From Ailurus styani (taxonomy: Eukaryota > Chordata > Mammalia > Carnivora > Ailuridae): 64,000 bases of DNA. The notes beneath the pieces were generated by a model, which saw only the letters and a list, made by a program, of their open reading frames with translations, did not search any database and had not been told where the DNA came from. Location of the stretch: NCBI GenBank assembly GCA_002007465.1, contig LNAC01000773.1:441863-505862 (forward strand), in the 5' to 3' direction. The translations under genes and the position numbers were made by a program. Shown here in pieces: positions 1 to 11,824 of this stretch (the first letter of the stretch is position 1; the number at the start of each line of letters is the position of its first letter).

Positions 1-215
1 TCTGTAACTTTCTATTAAAGAAAAATTCAAACATACACAAAACAAAATAGGACAAGGCAGCTCCATGTGTCCATTACTGGGCTTCAACATTATCAATGCG
101 TGGTGAATCTTGCTTCATTTATCACCCGTGCCTATCAGCTCCATATTATTTGGAAGCACATCCCAGACATCCTAGCTTTGCATCCATAAATATTTCAGTA
201 TGCATAAAAATGAAA
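1..215. mobile_element. Old L1 (L1M-like) 3' UTR fragment
   Basis: The stretch has the pattern 'ttcaaacatacacaaaa...catgtgtcc...cttcaacattatcaa...acatcccagacatc...cataaatatttcagta', which I recognise as a widespread old mammalian repeat, probably an L1M 3' UTR. It is truncated by the left window edge. The family name is from memory of the repeat class, so the subfamily and orientation are left open. Confidence 0.4.
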
Positions 216-1079
216 CTTTTAATAATGAAAAGTGTAAAGTGCTACCCCTGGAACCAAAGAAGATGACAGCCCATTTGTGCTTTGCCAGTGACAAAGCTTC
301 TTTCATCTCACAACTCCTGCCTTAAACCAAAATCTACTTTCTCAAAAGGAGTGGTTCATTCTCTCACAATCCGAATATCAAAGGGGAATATATTTTCTTG
401 AAAGGATCCCTAGTGCAGTTTCTAAGCTATTGTTTCTCCTCCACTCATATAAAAAGCGCCAACCTCTTTAAAGTCCCTGTCATCCACCTGTTTCTTATTT
501 ATCATCACCTACTGATTTGGTCACTATTCCAAGCTCAGATGATTTTGGCCCCTAAGTCACAGTTGTCCTCTCCAGGCCCAAACTACCCAATCAGCATCCT
601 GCCCTATTAGCTCACTGTGCTTTCCAACTCCACTGACCTCCACATCCACTTCACCTCAGCCTACTGTGCTCATGGCTAACCCAGACCTGATCATCAAGCA
701 GAACTGATCCACCATGGAAATCACATACACCAGTGCCCCGCTCTGTGTCCACAGGCTCCCATCCTACCAGTTCTCCCATTCTGACTCTATCTGCCCTTTG
801 ACTTCCAAGAGACCTGAAATCCTTTGATGTCCCCCATTTCTTCCTAGGTTTTAGCCCCAATGTACTTAATCTGGACTTCATGCTCAATCACCTGAAATTG
901 TCCATAGCCCTTAAAATCTCAACCATTCATTGCAAGCCAGAACCTCATGGGTCATCCTTGACACCTCCCTTTTCCTCATAGCTGATATCCAATCCATCAT
1001 TAATCCTAACAAAATGAACAAAATCCATCCACTATCCAATTATACTCAACAACCTATTTTAACCTACCATTATCTTTCA
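216..1079. other. Unique sequence, no gene seen
   Basis: No recognisable repeat, splice-flanked exon or long coding frame is visible. Two short open frames (398-610 on the plus strand and 651-887 on the minus strand) have no recognisable protein content and look like chance. Confidence 0.5.
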
Positions 1080-1092
1080 CCTAGCCTATTTC

Positions 1093-1110
1093 TTTTATTT
1101 TTTTAAAGAT

Positions 1111-1153
<43 letters not shown>

Positions 1154-1322
1154 TTTGAGAGAGAGAGAGAGAGAATGAGCAGGGGGAGGTGCAGAGGCAG
1201 AGGGAGAAGCAGACTCCTCATTGATCAGGGAGCCCGATGTCAGGCTGGATCCCAGAACCCTGGAATCATGACCCGAGCTGAAGGCAGACACTCAACAGAT
1301 TGAGCCACCCAGGCACCTCTCG
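1093..1322 (-). mobile_element. Can-SINE, antisense
   Basis: Poly-T plus an (ATTT)n stretch and a (GA)n tract are followed by 'agcagactcct...gagcccgatgtc' and end in 'tgagccacccaggcacct', the reverse complement of the tRNA-like SINE head. A probable target-site duplication of about 13 bp flanks it (cctagcctatttc at 1080-1092, cctagctcatttc at 1323-1335, two differences). Confidence 0.92.
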
Positions 1323-1382
1323 CCTAGCTCATTTCAATAGCATATTAACTTACTTGCCATGTCCACTTTTGTTCTACTTATA

Positions 1383-1500
1383 GAACATATATATACATAT
1401 ATATATATATATACACATATACAGAACATGTATTCTACTTATAGAACAAAGATATAGAAATATATATTTATATAAGAATTTATATTTATATTTATTCAGC
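1383..1500. repeat. AT-rich dinucleotide repeat
   Basis: Interrupted (TA)n/(ATAC)n microsatellite and AT-rich sequence with a repeated motif 'ttctacttatagaaca' before and after the TA tract (about 1371 and 1432), suggesting a small local duplication around it. Confidence 0.8.
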
Positions 1501-2944
1501 AACAAATATAATTCATACCGTGTTATTCCCCTGCTTAAATTTTTTTGAAAACTTCCCGTTGCAAAGTGAATAAAATGGAGCCACAAAAGGTAAAACAACT
1601 AACCCAAAGTTTCACTGCTGATGGATTTAAGACTGAAAACCCAGATATCTTGCACTCTTATTCCAGCAGGATCGTCATCATGCTTTGTTCTGAGTATCTT
1701 CTGTTCTCATGCTTACAGGACACCTACGGCTATGATGTCATTATCTTCTCTGATGTTAACTTTAAACAGTACTTCTTGCAGTCATTTCCAAGCCATCTGT
1801 ATTGGAATCACCTCAAGTGTTTATTCATTGCACACCCCAGGATCTTTCCCCAGAACAGTTTACCCTGTTGTTCCTGGGCAAGCCCCTGGAATTTGCATTG
1901 TAACAAGCTTCCTGGGAGATTTTGAGGTAGCTCATCCTGAAACTATATACTTGGACAAACACTGGCTGAGAATTTCAGGGCATTTATCTTACTTCCCTTC
2001 GCCCCTTCAGTCCCCCTGCTACATAATTGACACCCAAGTGCACATAATTATATGAATAAATCCAGTTTGGACATTAGCTATCACACATACCTTTACTTTA
2101 ATAGGCAGCCACTTTATTTTCTTAATTCACCCTTAGTACTGATGACAAAATGGTTGTCTTTTCTCTCCAGATATGACTCTTAAGTGGGTGGATTTACTGC
2201 TTTTATCAGACAAGACATGTTGGTTACTTTTGTTATTGGTTTACATGGTTTATAGTCTTTGAAACAACCATAACCATATTTATCATCTTGGCCAGTTCAT
2301 TTAGCCCCAGTGACTGTTCTGTAATATGAGGTCACAGGATTATGATCTCTAATGTCCCTTCTGGCTCTTACATTCCTTGATTCCATGAGACTAAATACTA
2401 CCTCTGAGGTCATAAATTCTTTCACATGCATCCAAAATTGGCTATGTGGCACAGATAAAAGACATTTTAAAATCTGAACATACTGAAAATATTCTACAGG
2501 CCTAAGATCTATTCATCAAGCTTCAATTTTTTCCCTACTGGTTGTGCCCACACTTGACTTTTTATTCAGTCTCGGCTATACCTACTCCATTCTCCTACTA
2601 GGCCTGTCATTTTCCAAAGAAGACATGTGCACAAGAATATATTTCCCAGGAAAATCTGAGATCAAATCAGGAGGAAAATAGGGTAGTTTACATTTCTTTT
2701 AAGCCGTGAGTCAATGGTAATTTGCATTCATCCAGTTGTAAGGGACTGGGTGGTACAAACAGGGGAGGGTAGAAGGGGAATAATCAAGGCATGTGTCATG
2801 TTGCAGTAGATGGCCAAGAAAATGATGACAGTTGCTGAGCCACCATTACACCTATGAGGCTAAGTGGAGCTAAGGAAAGGGAAAGGGAAATAACTCTTTT
2901 TGTAATCCATTAGGTGTTAGAAACTAGTTGTGCAAAAAAACACA
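1501..2944. other. Mostly unique sequence with one possible DNA-transposon fossil
   Basis: About 1785-1935 resembles a MER20-type hAT fossil ('ttggaatcacctc...cctggaatttgcattgtaacaagcttcctgggagat'), too decayed to be certain. A 126-codon frame at 1545-1925 and a 144-codon frame at 1621-2055 lie over it in two different frames and show no protein family signature. Nothing else is seen. Confidence 0.35.
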
Positions 2945-3335
2945 TAAAATATGTATTCTTACAATGGAATATTGCACAGCCATCAGAAAGAATGAATACC
3001 CAACTTTTGTATCAACGTGGACGGGACTGGAGGAGATTATGCTTAGTGAAATAAGTCAAGCAGAGAAAGTCAATTACCATATGGTTTCACTTACTTGTGG
3101 AGCATAAGGAATAACATGGAGGACTCTAGGGAAAGAAAAGGAAAAGTGAATTGGGGTAAATCAGAGGGGGGGACGAACCATGAGAGACTATGGACTCTGA
3201 GAAACAAACTGAGGGTTTCGGAGGGGAGAGGGGTGGGGGAATGGGTGAGCCTAGTGGTGGGTATTAAGGAGGGCATGGAGCACTGGGTGTGGTTCGTAAA
3301 CAATGAATCTTGGAACACTGAAAAAAATATATACA
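2945..3335 (+). mobile_element. L1 3' end (carnivore lineage)
   Basis: This is the end of L1 ORF2 and the start of the 3' UTR: 'acaatggaatattgcacagccatc', then 'cgtggacgggactggag', 'gaaataagtcaagcagagaaag', 'gagagactatggactctgagaaacaaactgagggtt' and a GGGGA-rich stretch ending in an A-rich tail. The element is 5' truncated, and a SINE has been placed at the tail end. Confidence 0.85.
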
Positions 3336-3344
3336 TATTCTTCC

Positions 3345-3542
3345 AGGGCACCTGGATGTCTCAGTGATTGAGTGTCTGCCTTTGGCTCAGGTCATGATCT
3401 CGGGGTCCTGAGATAGACCCCCACATCAGGCTCCCTACTCAGCAGGGAGTCTGCTTCTTCCTCTGCCCCTCCACCCTGCTTGTGCCCTCTCTGGTTATCT
3501 CTCTCTCAAATAAATACATAAATAAATAATTTAAAAAATATG
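3345..3542 (+). mobile_element. Can-SINE inserted at an L1 tail
   Basis: Head 'gggcacctggatgtctcagtgattgag', body 'ggctcaggtcatgatctcggggtcctgag', CT-rich segment and an A-rich (AATA)n tail. The 9-bp duplication tattcttcc flanks it (3336-3344, 3543-3551). The insertion is immediately after the L1 fragment, so the SINE is younger. Confidence 0.9.
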
Positions 3543-3818
3543 TATTCTTCCCAACAACCAAAGTTAAAAAATCCCAAAAATTAAAAGCATGTATTTTTAA
3601 AACTCTTTTCTTTTTCTCATGCCCGGGGGAGTTCCACATCTTGTTATTCTTGAAGTTTAGACAATTTAGAAGACCCTCTTAATAAAAAAGGACCTTAAAA
3701 AGTTATCCATACACTAGATTATAAAGTATTTATTTAGAATGAGAAATCATAGCTAATTATAATTTTTAAAAGCTGACAAATACCACAAACATGATAATAA
3801 AGAAGAAAACAACACATT

Positions 3819-4548
3819 TTTTAAAAGTTTTTATTTAAATTCCAATTAGTTAACCGAGTGTAATATTAGTTTCAGGTGTAGAATTTAGTAATTCATCACT
3901 TCCATACAATACCCAATGGTCATCACAGCAAGTGCTGTCCTTGATTCCCATCACATATTCCCCTCCCCTCCCCACTGGTAGCCATCAGATTGTTATCTAG
4001 AGTTAAGAATCTGTTTCTTGGTTTGTCTTTCTTTTCCCTATTGGTCATCTGTTTTGTTTCTTAAATTCCACATATAAGTGAAATCATATGGTATTTGTCT
4101 TTCTCTGACAGAATTATTTTGCTTGGCATAATACTCTCCAGTTCCATCCATGTCATTGCAGATGGCAAGATTTCATTCCTTTTTATGGCTAAGTAATATT
4201 CCATTGCATATACTACATCTTTATCTGTTCATCAGTCGATGGACACTTCAGCTGATTTCCTAATTTGGCTATTATAGATAATGCTGCAATAGACATGGGG
4301 GTGCATGTATCCCTTTGAGTTAGTATTTTTGTATCCTTTGGGTAAATAGCTATAGTGCAATTGCTGGATCATGGGGTAGTTCTAGTTTTAACTTTTTGAG
4401 GAAACTCCATACCATTTTCCACAGTGGCTGTGCCAGTTTGCACTTCCACCAACAGTGCAGGAGGCTTCCCCTTTCTCCACATCATTGCCAATACCTGTTG
4501 TTTCTTGTGTTGTTGATTTTCACCATTCTGACAGGTATGAGATGATAT
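3819..4548 (-). mobile_element. 5'-truncated L1, antisense
   Basis: Reverse complement of L1 3' UTR and ORF2 C-terminal region: 'tccatccatgtcattgcagatggcaag', 'ggctaagtaatattccattgcatata', 'tagataatgctgcaatagacatgggggtgca' and 'actttttgaggaaactccataccatttt' are diagnostic. The 3' tail is at the left (poly-T). A 9-bp duplication caacacatt (3810-3818, 4549-4557) bounds the copy, which makes it a complete truncated retroposition event of about 0.73 kb. Confidence 0.93.
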
Positions 4549-4557
4549 CAACACATT

Positions 4558-5418
4558 ACATTTTATTAACTGCCCAACACACCTCTATAGTACTATTTTC
4601 CTATACTTTTGCCCTCACATTTTGTGTTTGCTTCTTCATATGATAATGGCCTTACAATATCATTTTCTATCAAGAGGCTGGAAGATAATTTAGTCTTTAC
4701 GCTAGCATGGTTGATGAAAATGTATTGGTATTATCGCTAGTTGACAAGCTAACACATGCAACTTTACGCGTTTGAAGTAGAACCGATTTTTGTGGAACTG
4801 ACCCAGGTTTGTACTCTACAAACATAAGAATTCAGATAAATTGTATTGTATGCAATTCCCATCACAGAATGAATAAGAGTACTACGCATAGCAGTATACA
4901 CCATTGAGTGTATATGTTATTGTACACATTATAATATTACTGTATACATTATTGAGTGTATTCTTAATAGAAGAAAACTTCCTCTGTCTTTATACATTAG
5001 TGAGAACTGAATACTCTGTATCTCGTTTTGCAAATCAGGTGATCGAAGGCATTTTCCATGGATTGGATTCTGGATCCATACATTTCAAATCTTACCTCAG
5101 TACCCACATATTTTCAGTGTCAAGGACCATAAGACACATTCATATAGTGATAAGACCTCTGGCTTTGCACCTTTGTATTACCATGCTGGATAGGCCAGCA
5201 GAGTGAGCAGCTGGGGTATTTCTGGAAGCTATTCTTTTACCAGGATGGTTTAGCAATGATTTATTTATCTATACACAGGACTGACTCCAAACCACATAAA
5301 TACATGTCACTGAACACAAACTAAATCTATCTCCAACTGAACTTCCCCTTTCCTAGATCTCAAAGATGAGGGAGAATGTAATGGATGGAAATCAGAGTGG
5401 AAAGAGACAGCAGTTATA
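4558..5418. other. Unique AT-rich sequence
   Basis: No repeat family or coding signature recognised. A 100-codon frame at 4904-5206 has no recognisable domain. Confidence 0.5.
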
Positions 5419-5482
5419 TTGGGGTTCTCCAGAGAAATGAAAACAGTATAAATGTATGTATACGTAGTTGTATATGTATATG

Positions 5483-5542
<60 letters not shown>

Positions 5543-5792
5543 GGCAAGTCCAAAATATTGAGGCAGAATTGCTTTTACTCTGGAAAATCTCAGTCTTTGC
5601 TGCTAAGGCATTCAACAAATTGGATGGGGCCCACCCATATTATGAAGCATAATCAGCTTTATACAGTCTACTGATTTAAATATTAATTGCATCTAAAAAT
5701 ATTTTCATAGCAACACCTCCAGTGGTATTTGCCAAACAACTGGGCACCATAGCCTGGTAAAGTTGGCACACAGAGCTACCAATTACATCAGA
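5419..5792 (+). mobile_element. Ancient mammalian interspersed repeat, family not assigned
   Basis: Begins 'ttggggttctccagagaaatg', carries a (GA)n tract, then 'ggatggggcccacccatatt', 'cagtctactgatttaaat' and 'ctgggcaccatagcctggtaaagttggcacac'. This ordered set is familiar from a common old repeat in other placental genomes, but I cannot name the family with confidence. Confidence 0.5.
5484..5538 (+). repeat. (GA)n microsatellite
   Basis: About 27 near-perfect GA units. Two apparent small open frames across it encode only Arg-Glu runs and are artefacts of the repeat. Confidence 0.97.
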
Positions 5793-6820
5793 AACCTCCC
5801 ACGACATTGGAATGGGCCCATGCGATTCACATCCCATAACCAATCCATCAGCAAATCTCATCAATTCCACCTTCAAAATATACCAGAATCTGATCATCCC
5901 ATTGAGTTCTTCTAGTTTAACCTTCTGTTGTATCACCATCTCTTCCAATTTTTTCATGTCTGCTTTGTTGTCAGCGAGTTGGCTACTTCACGATTTATTT
6001 AATTTTAAGGAGCAACATTTGCATATAATGTTCATCTACTCAGTGGTATGATTTTTTGTGGTGTTTTGCTTTTGTTGCCCTTTTCCACTTTTTTTATTAC
6101 ATATAATGTATTATTTGCCCCAGGGGCACTTTTCCACTTTTTAAAAGATAGTATTCTTTGGTGAATACTGTGTCAGTTCCTTTTTTTATTACCCATTCTT
6201 GAATGATTTGGATTATCTGGTCTCAGCTATTTGCAGAAGATTCCAGCTATGGAAAATAGGCAGAGTAGCCTTCCATGCTTCACTATCCAAAAGCTCTATC
6301 CCCTGCAGGCAGAGAGGCAGATATCTTACTGCAAATGTGGCTCCTCTGTGTGGTTCTTTGGCTTGAGCCACATCATCAGTCTCTCTGAGCCAAACCTAGT
6401 TCAGGAAGACATCTACCCCTGCTCTATCCAACCCAGTGCCTGGACCCGTTGCTGCAAACTAAGGACATAGCTTTTACAACTCAGTATGTACCAGTCAGTT
6501 ACAGGAAGTATATTTTTGTTGAAGCTTCCTAAGATCTGCTATACCCTTGCTGCACTCTCAGTTCTTCACTTCCCATCTCTTCTTCCATTCCTCTCTTATC
6601 TCAGATACTTTTGGAAGGTGCAATTTTATTTTTGAGCCTGTATATATCTGTCTTAGTGGATAGATGAAACTTGTAAGGTTTCTTTCATTCTCCTTGTTAC
6701 TTTTGCATGATTTCCCAGGGAGTGAATGGGAAAATGCTTACATGCACTATTTTGATATTGTAAATGACCTTATTTTTGCTCATTTTTATATCCTTAAAGT
6801 CTGGAATAATGCCTGATTAA
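5793..6820. other. Unique sequence, nothing recognised
   Basis: AT-moderate sequence without a recognisable repeat or exon. Short open frames at 5812-6051 and 6231-6470 have no family signature. Confidence 0.45.
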
Positions 6821-6838
6821 AAAGTAAGTGCTCATTAA

Positions 6839-6947
6839 GGCACCTGGGTGGCTCAAGTGGTTGAGCGTTTGACTCTTTATCTCAGGGTCCTGAGTTTGAA
6901 CACACCCCACCCTCCGCCCCACATGGGGTGTAAAGCCTACTTAAAAA
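6839..6947 (+). mobile_element. Short-form Can-SINE
   Basis: A 109-bp SINE with head 'gcacctgggtggctcaagtgg', then 'ctcagggtcctgagttt', 'cacatggggtgtaaagcctactt' and an A-tail. It lacks the CT-rich segment of the other copies. It has an 18-bp flanking duplication with two differences (aaagtaagtgctcattaa at 6821-6838, aaagtaactgctcactaa at 6948-6965), so it is a complete short-form insertion, not a broken long copy. Confidence 0.88.
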
Positions 6948-7145
6948 AAAGTAACTGCTCACTAACTTCTTTTTCTATCCATCAAACTAAATTCTCCACT
7001 CCTGTGTCTAAACTATTGTAGTTTCTGGAGAAAGATGAAGAAATTGGTGCCACTACACATTTGGAGACTCCAGTTTCAGCTGGGAACTTTTGTATTTGCC
7101 CTTGGCCAGTTTCTTGTTCCATTCAGAACATATTCCACACATTTT

Positions 7146-7477
7146 AACAATATTTGTTTTTTCAATCCATGATCATGAAATGTTTTTCAATTTCTTTGTG
7201 TCTTCCTCAATTTCTTTCATAAGTGTTCTATAGTTTTCAGTGTACAAATCCTTTACCTCTTTGGTTAGGTTTATTCCTGGGTTTCTTACAGTTTCTGGTG
7301 CAGTTGTAAAGGGGATCAATTCCTCTATTTCTCTTTCTTCTGTCTCATTGTTAGTGTATATAAATGCAATTTATTTCTGTGCATTGATTTTATATCCTGC
7401 CACTTTGCTCAATTCCTGTATGAGTTCTAAAATTTTTGAGGTGGAGTCTCTTGTATTTTCAACATAGAGTAAGTATC
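7146..7477 (-). mobile_element. Inverted 5' part of an L1 (ORF2)
   Basis: The reverse complement matches the L1 ORF2 segment for the region after reverse transcriptase: 'caatttctttgtgtcttcctcaatttctttcataag', 'tctttggttaggtttattcctgggtttctt', 'tgcattgattttatatcctgccactttgctcaattcctgta'. Its left edge is, in L1 order, directly upstream of the start of the forward segment at 7478. Confidence 0.88.
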
Positions 7478-7873
7478 ATGTTATCCAGAGCAATCTACAC
7501 ATTCAATGCAATCTCTATCAAAATACCATCAACATTTTTCACAGAGCTGGAACAAATAATCCTAAAATTTGTATGGACCCAGAAAATACCCCAAAGAGCC
7601 AGAGGAATGTTGAAAAAGAAAACCAGAGCTCGTGGCATCACGATTCCGAGCTTCAATCTTTATTACAAAGCTGTCATCATCAAGACAGTATGGTACTGGC
7701 ATAAAAACAGACACATAGATCAGTGGAACAGAACAGAGAACTCAGAAATGGACCCTCAACTTTATAGTCAACTAATCTTCAACAAAGCAAAAAGGAATAT
7801 TCAATGGAAAAAAAAGACAGTCTCTTCAACAAATGGTGCTGGGAATATTGGACAGCCACATGCAGAAGAATGA
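7478..7873 (+). pseudogene. L1 ORF2 C-terminal fragment
   Basis: An open stretch encodes part of the L1 ORF2 protein downstream of the reverse-transcriptase core. Recognisable pieces include '[16 protein letters not shown]', '[13 protein letters not shown]', '[20 protein letters not shown]' and 'SQLIFNKA'. ORF2p is the endonuclease/reverse transcriptase that mobilises L1 and SINE RNAs. Here neither the endonuclease nor the catalytic RT part is present, the frame closes at 7873 and no promoter is attached, so it cannot make an active protein. The first about fourteen codons of the longer open frame (from 7436) belong to the inverted segment and are not genuine ORF2 sequence. Confidence 0.88.
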
Positions 7874-8046
7874 AACTGGATCATTTTCTTACACCATACA
7901 CAAAAATAGACTCAAAAATGGGTGAAAGACCTAAATGTGAGACAGGAATCCATCAAAATCCTAGAGGAGAACACAGATAGCAACCTCTTTGATCTTGGCC
8001 ACAGCAACTTCTTGGTAGACATATCTTCAAAGGCAAAGGAGCTAAG
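7478..8046 (+). mobile_element. Forward part of the same L1 (ORF2 C-terminal region)
   Basis: L1 ORF2 sequence from 'ccagagcaatctacacattcaatgcaatct' to 'ttggtagacatatcttcaaaggcaaagga'. With 7146-7477 it forms the head-to-head arrangement typical of L1 5' inversion. The segment stops abruptly at about 8046 without a poly-A tail, so the 3' end has been lost or deleted. Confidence 0.9.
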
Positions 8047-9690
8047 AGAACAAGGAGGGTGCCCTAATGTGGGAGAAGGGGGTGGGCAGTGATTGGAATT
8101 TGGAATGGAGGAGGCTAAGGGTGGCCACTTGAGCACCTCCTACCTCAAGCTTACTTGCTCTGGAAATGGGCTGGTCTCAGTCTTTAGGGTAGATCAGTAG
8201 GCCAAGCTGTGGGGAGCTGGGACAGGCAGAGGCAGAGACAGGGAAGCTGAAGAGGGGATGGATGAAGAGGATAGTTGCCTTTGAATATTTGAAGAGTTGT
8301 CAAGTGAAAAGGAAGATTTACATTCTGTGCCCCAAGGGCTAGGTCTAGGAGTGATGAGTGGCAGCAAAAGTGAGAAAGATTTATGCAAGGTGAGGAAAGT
8401 TTTCTATCAGAACTATCTGAAAATGGAATGAGCTGCTTAGAGGATGATTAGATCCTCATCATTGGAACAGTATAGTCTAGAGGCCAAATGATCACTTAAC
8501 AGGCATTCATCAAACTACATAATTATTCACAAGACTCCTTCAGGGCAGGGAGATATAGGATTTATGTTTGTATTCTCAGCATTTGACACAATGCCTGGTT
8601 CAATGCCTGCTACATAGTAGGTGCTCATTGTTAGTTACTAATGATAAAAATAATGGCAGGTTCTCAATTAATGTCTCATAAAATGAGTGCATTGTAGTAG
8701 AATGAAAATAAGCATCACAAGGATGAAGAGACAACATGACCTTTCCTAAAACGCTATTCTGGTGCTTGTCATAAAAATGGAAAAAATAATACATGTGAAA
8801 GTACTTTGTAAGCCTTGAAGTACTGTACCAACATTTAAGTATTTTTAGCAAGTTCATCCTCTTGGCCCAGCCCCGTGCTAGACCTTATGGGTAGTTCAAT
8901 GATATAAAAACTAGGTCGCTGATTTTGAGAAGCTGACGATCTAAGGAAACTGAATAAATGTATGTGAAATAAGAGGAGACGACTTCAGTACTAAATGTGT
9001 GGAGCTGTGTACATAACAGCACTCCTGGGGCTAAGGGAGCCAGTGTGTCCCTATTACTTTATTGATGACTACTGACATTCCTTAAGACTTCAATACTGAC
9101 TCAACTTGTAGCTTGGTTTGGATCTTGGGTACTGTCATAGCTCATTTGTATCACTATCCTCGTCTATCAAACGGGAACAATAACTCCTGGTTTACTTTGA
9201 GGACCAAATGGGGTAATGGACTAAAATGCATTCTAGTCAAAGTAAGCCATGCTCTACAGATGCAGTTGTAATCATCTTTGTACAGCATTTCATATCTTTG
9301 TTCTTGTACTACATAGCTAGTATTCATTTTTTTTTTTTACTTTACATGCTGATCATTGATACCCGATTTAACCAACTTCCCTTACTCCTTCTCCTTGGAG
9401 GGAGGAAAACTGAGCTGTAGGGAGCATAAATCTACTCTCTGGGGTGCCTGTTGAAATGTGGGTTAAAACAGGTACCCCTTGGTGGAGCATACATATCCAA
9501 CCATTGGAGATGGAAACAGGGTGGGTGTGGGGGAGGAAGATGGGGGTTAGGGAGTGCTGATTGGCACTTCGGGAGCTGACTGTTTCCTTTGTCTGTGGTG
9601 TGCTTCTCATTCCTGGGTTGGTCTTTCCAGAAGCTGTTTGCAAGCTGGACTAAGTGTCTGTTTTCTGTCTTCCTACGTTACCTTCTTGCT
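8047..9690. other. Unique sequence with an L2 tail and a possible MIR relic
   Basis: About 8525-8645 ('cttcagggcagggagatatagg...tgcctgctacatagtaggtgctcattg') resembles an L2 3' end in plus orientation. About 9095-9240 may be a weak MIR. The rest is unassigned; small open frames here show no domain. Confidence 0.45.
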
Positions 9691-9691
9691 A

Positions 9692-10072
9692 TTGACTGAA
9701 TTGTGGCCCCCCAGAATTCATATGGTAAAGCCCTCACCTCCAGTGTGATTGTATTTGGAGATGGAACTAAAAGGAAGTAATTGTGGTAGAATGAAGTCAT
9801 AAGGGTGAAGTCCTAATCTGATAGGATTTGTGGTTTTATAAGAAGAAGAGAGATGTCTCTTTCCATGAGCAAGCCCTGAGGAAAGTCCATGTGAAACACA
9901 GAGAGAAGGTGGCTGTCTGCAAGCCAGGATGAGAGCTCTCACCAGAAGCCAAACCCTGCCAGACCTTGATCTTGGACTTCCCATCCTCCAGAATGTGAGA
10001 AAATAAATATCTGTCGTTTAAGCCAGCCAGTTGACAGTATTTGTCATGGCAGCCTGAGCTGACTAAGACACT
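9692..10072 (+). mobile_element. MLT1-type MaLR solo LTR
   Basis: The order 'actgaattgtggccccccagaattcatatg', 'taagaagaagagagatgtctctttcc', 'gagagaaggtggctgtctgcaagcca', 'gaccttgatcttggacttcccatcctccagaatgtgagaaaataaatatctg', 'agccagccagt' and 'cagcctgagctgactaagaca' is the MLT1A-like LTR of the ERVL-MaLR group. It is a solo LTR: no internal sequence is seen on either side. Confidence 0.85.
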
Positions 10073-11569
10073 TCTCATCACAGTTTGGGCACATAGAGAC
10101 TTATAACACAGAAGCAGGGGAGGAAAAGGCTACAGATTAAGAGGAACGGAAACTCCACCCTGATCTGAGGTCCCTAAACATGGGGAGCGGTGGTGTGTGC
10201 TGTGTGAATGAGTGGTGCCATTATTCCCAGACAAGGATCACTGAAAGTCAGTGGTAGGTTTGTGGATTCAACAACTGTTTTCCAGCAGGGGGTCATTTGT
10301 GTTTTAAACTAAAGCCACATTTCTGAGCAAATTGCTGAAACCTTCTGTAGTAAGGCTGGCTCGACTAAACCATGAGAAGCTGAGTTGCTGAAGCAAGGAA
10401 CAGTCTGTTTCTTTTTTTAGTGGTCAAGTTCTATAGAGGCATTCTGTAGCAGATGGGGTTATTTCTGTACCTTCTTCTGCTATGGTTTTTTCCTGTTTCT
10501 TTAGAACTAGAAGTAAATTCAAAATTGAAGTCCATGTAGAAATTAAACTATTTTTCTTTTTCTTTTGTTTTTAAGTATTGTTATTGCTGCTTCTGATTCT
10601 GTGCTCCATTTAACAGATCTATGTATTTCCAGGTATCCAAAGCCAACAGTGTCTCCTTCAGACTATATCACCTTAGCAGTCAATGCATCAAGATGAAAGA
10701 AAACAAACAAACAAACAAACAAACAAACCCACAGGCTTGAGGATTGCTTCCTGTACAGGCTACATCAAGTTTACTTCATCAAGATGCCCAAGAAAACATT
10801 TGGTTTCCACATGCTATGTATGTATGACAGGGCCCTTTTTCTCTCTCATGCTCTGTGTGACCTGAGCTATGGATGACTCTGGGATATGGTCAGAACTACT
10901 TGTTACAGACGGTTTTCTCAGTAAGTGCATCAAGTTTAGGACAACACGACAGGTGGGTGATGTAGGCTAGGAAGGATTCAGTGACATCTACTGGCCAATC
11001 TTGACTATCTGTAAGGCACTGCTTTAGAGTCGTCAGGGCAGATTTCTCAAAATACAGAGTCCTGGAATCTATTCCCAGAGGATATAGTTTGAGAGGTCAG
11101 TTACAAGACCTGGGTATATGCCTATTGAATAAACTCCCAACTTATTCTCTTGCAGTCAGGATTGAAAACCCTTTCCTTTAGAGGGTCTCCAAAATTAAGA
11201 GGTGGACATAACTGGAGAAGAGCCAACCACAGCTTTCCTTAGTTAGATCAGTTCCAGACCCTCAGGCCACCATGATTTGGAAAAAGGCAGTCATTTTGTA
11301 CTAATGCTTGGTATGTAAGGCAAATGACTGATCTGTCATGCTTGCTTTCAAATGAAGAACTCTGAAGTGGCACATTGAGCTAAATGGAATGGGAATATGT
11401 CATGTGCATATTGCTATTTCACTGCTATTTAGTAAATATTTAATAAACCCCCAGAGTGGGCAGGAAGGAATTTTCCATTCTACTGTTTGGTCAGAAAAAT
11501 TGGTCCTACTTGCTGATGCTATAATTGCTCCAGAACGTCAATCAAATTTTTCATTCTTTTGTGTATTTA
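10073..11569. other. Unique sequence with an AAAC microsatellite
   Basis: An (AAAC)n run lies at about 10704-10730. About 11020-11150 has faint similarity to a MER20-like hAT fossil. No exon or gene is recognised. Confidence 0.4.
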
Positions 11570-11700
11570 TTCATGTTTTGATTGACACCCATTCATTCAT
11601 TCATCAAATGATGTTGCGGGATACTGTGCTGACTCTGGAGATATAGTGAAGAAGTTAAGTATCTCCCTTTAAGGACATTAATGATTGAAAAAAGAAGCAG
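11570..11700 (-). mobile_element. L2 3' end fragment, antisense
   Basis: 'cattcattcattcatcaaatg...gatactgtgctgactctggagatatagtgaagaa...tctccctttaaggaca' matches the reversed L2 tail pattern. It is short and diverged. Confidence 0.5.
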
Positions 11701-11824
11701 TAGATATCGAGCACAAATGTTACCAAAACAAACTTGCATGTAGGGTGAACCATACACATGGCCAGAAGAGCCAAGAGCCTCAAAGAAATAGATTCATTGT
11801 CATAACCCAACAGTTATGCAGTAC

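Noticed and set aside
1545..2055. Overlapping frames of 126 and 144 codons
   Set aside because: Two different frames of one strand are open over what looks like a decayed DNA transposon and unique sequence; no protein family features.
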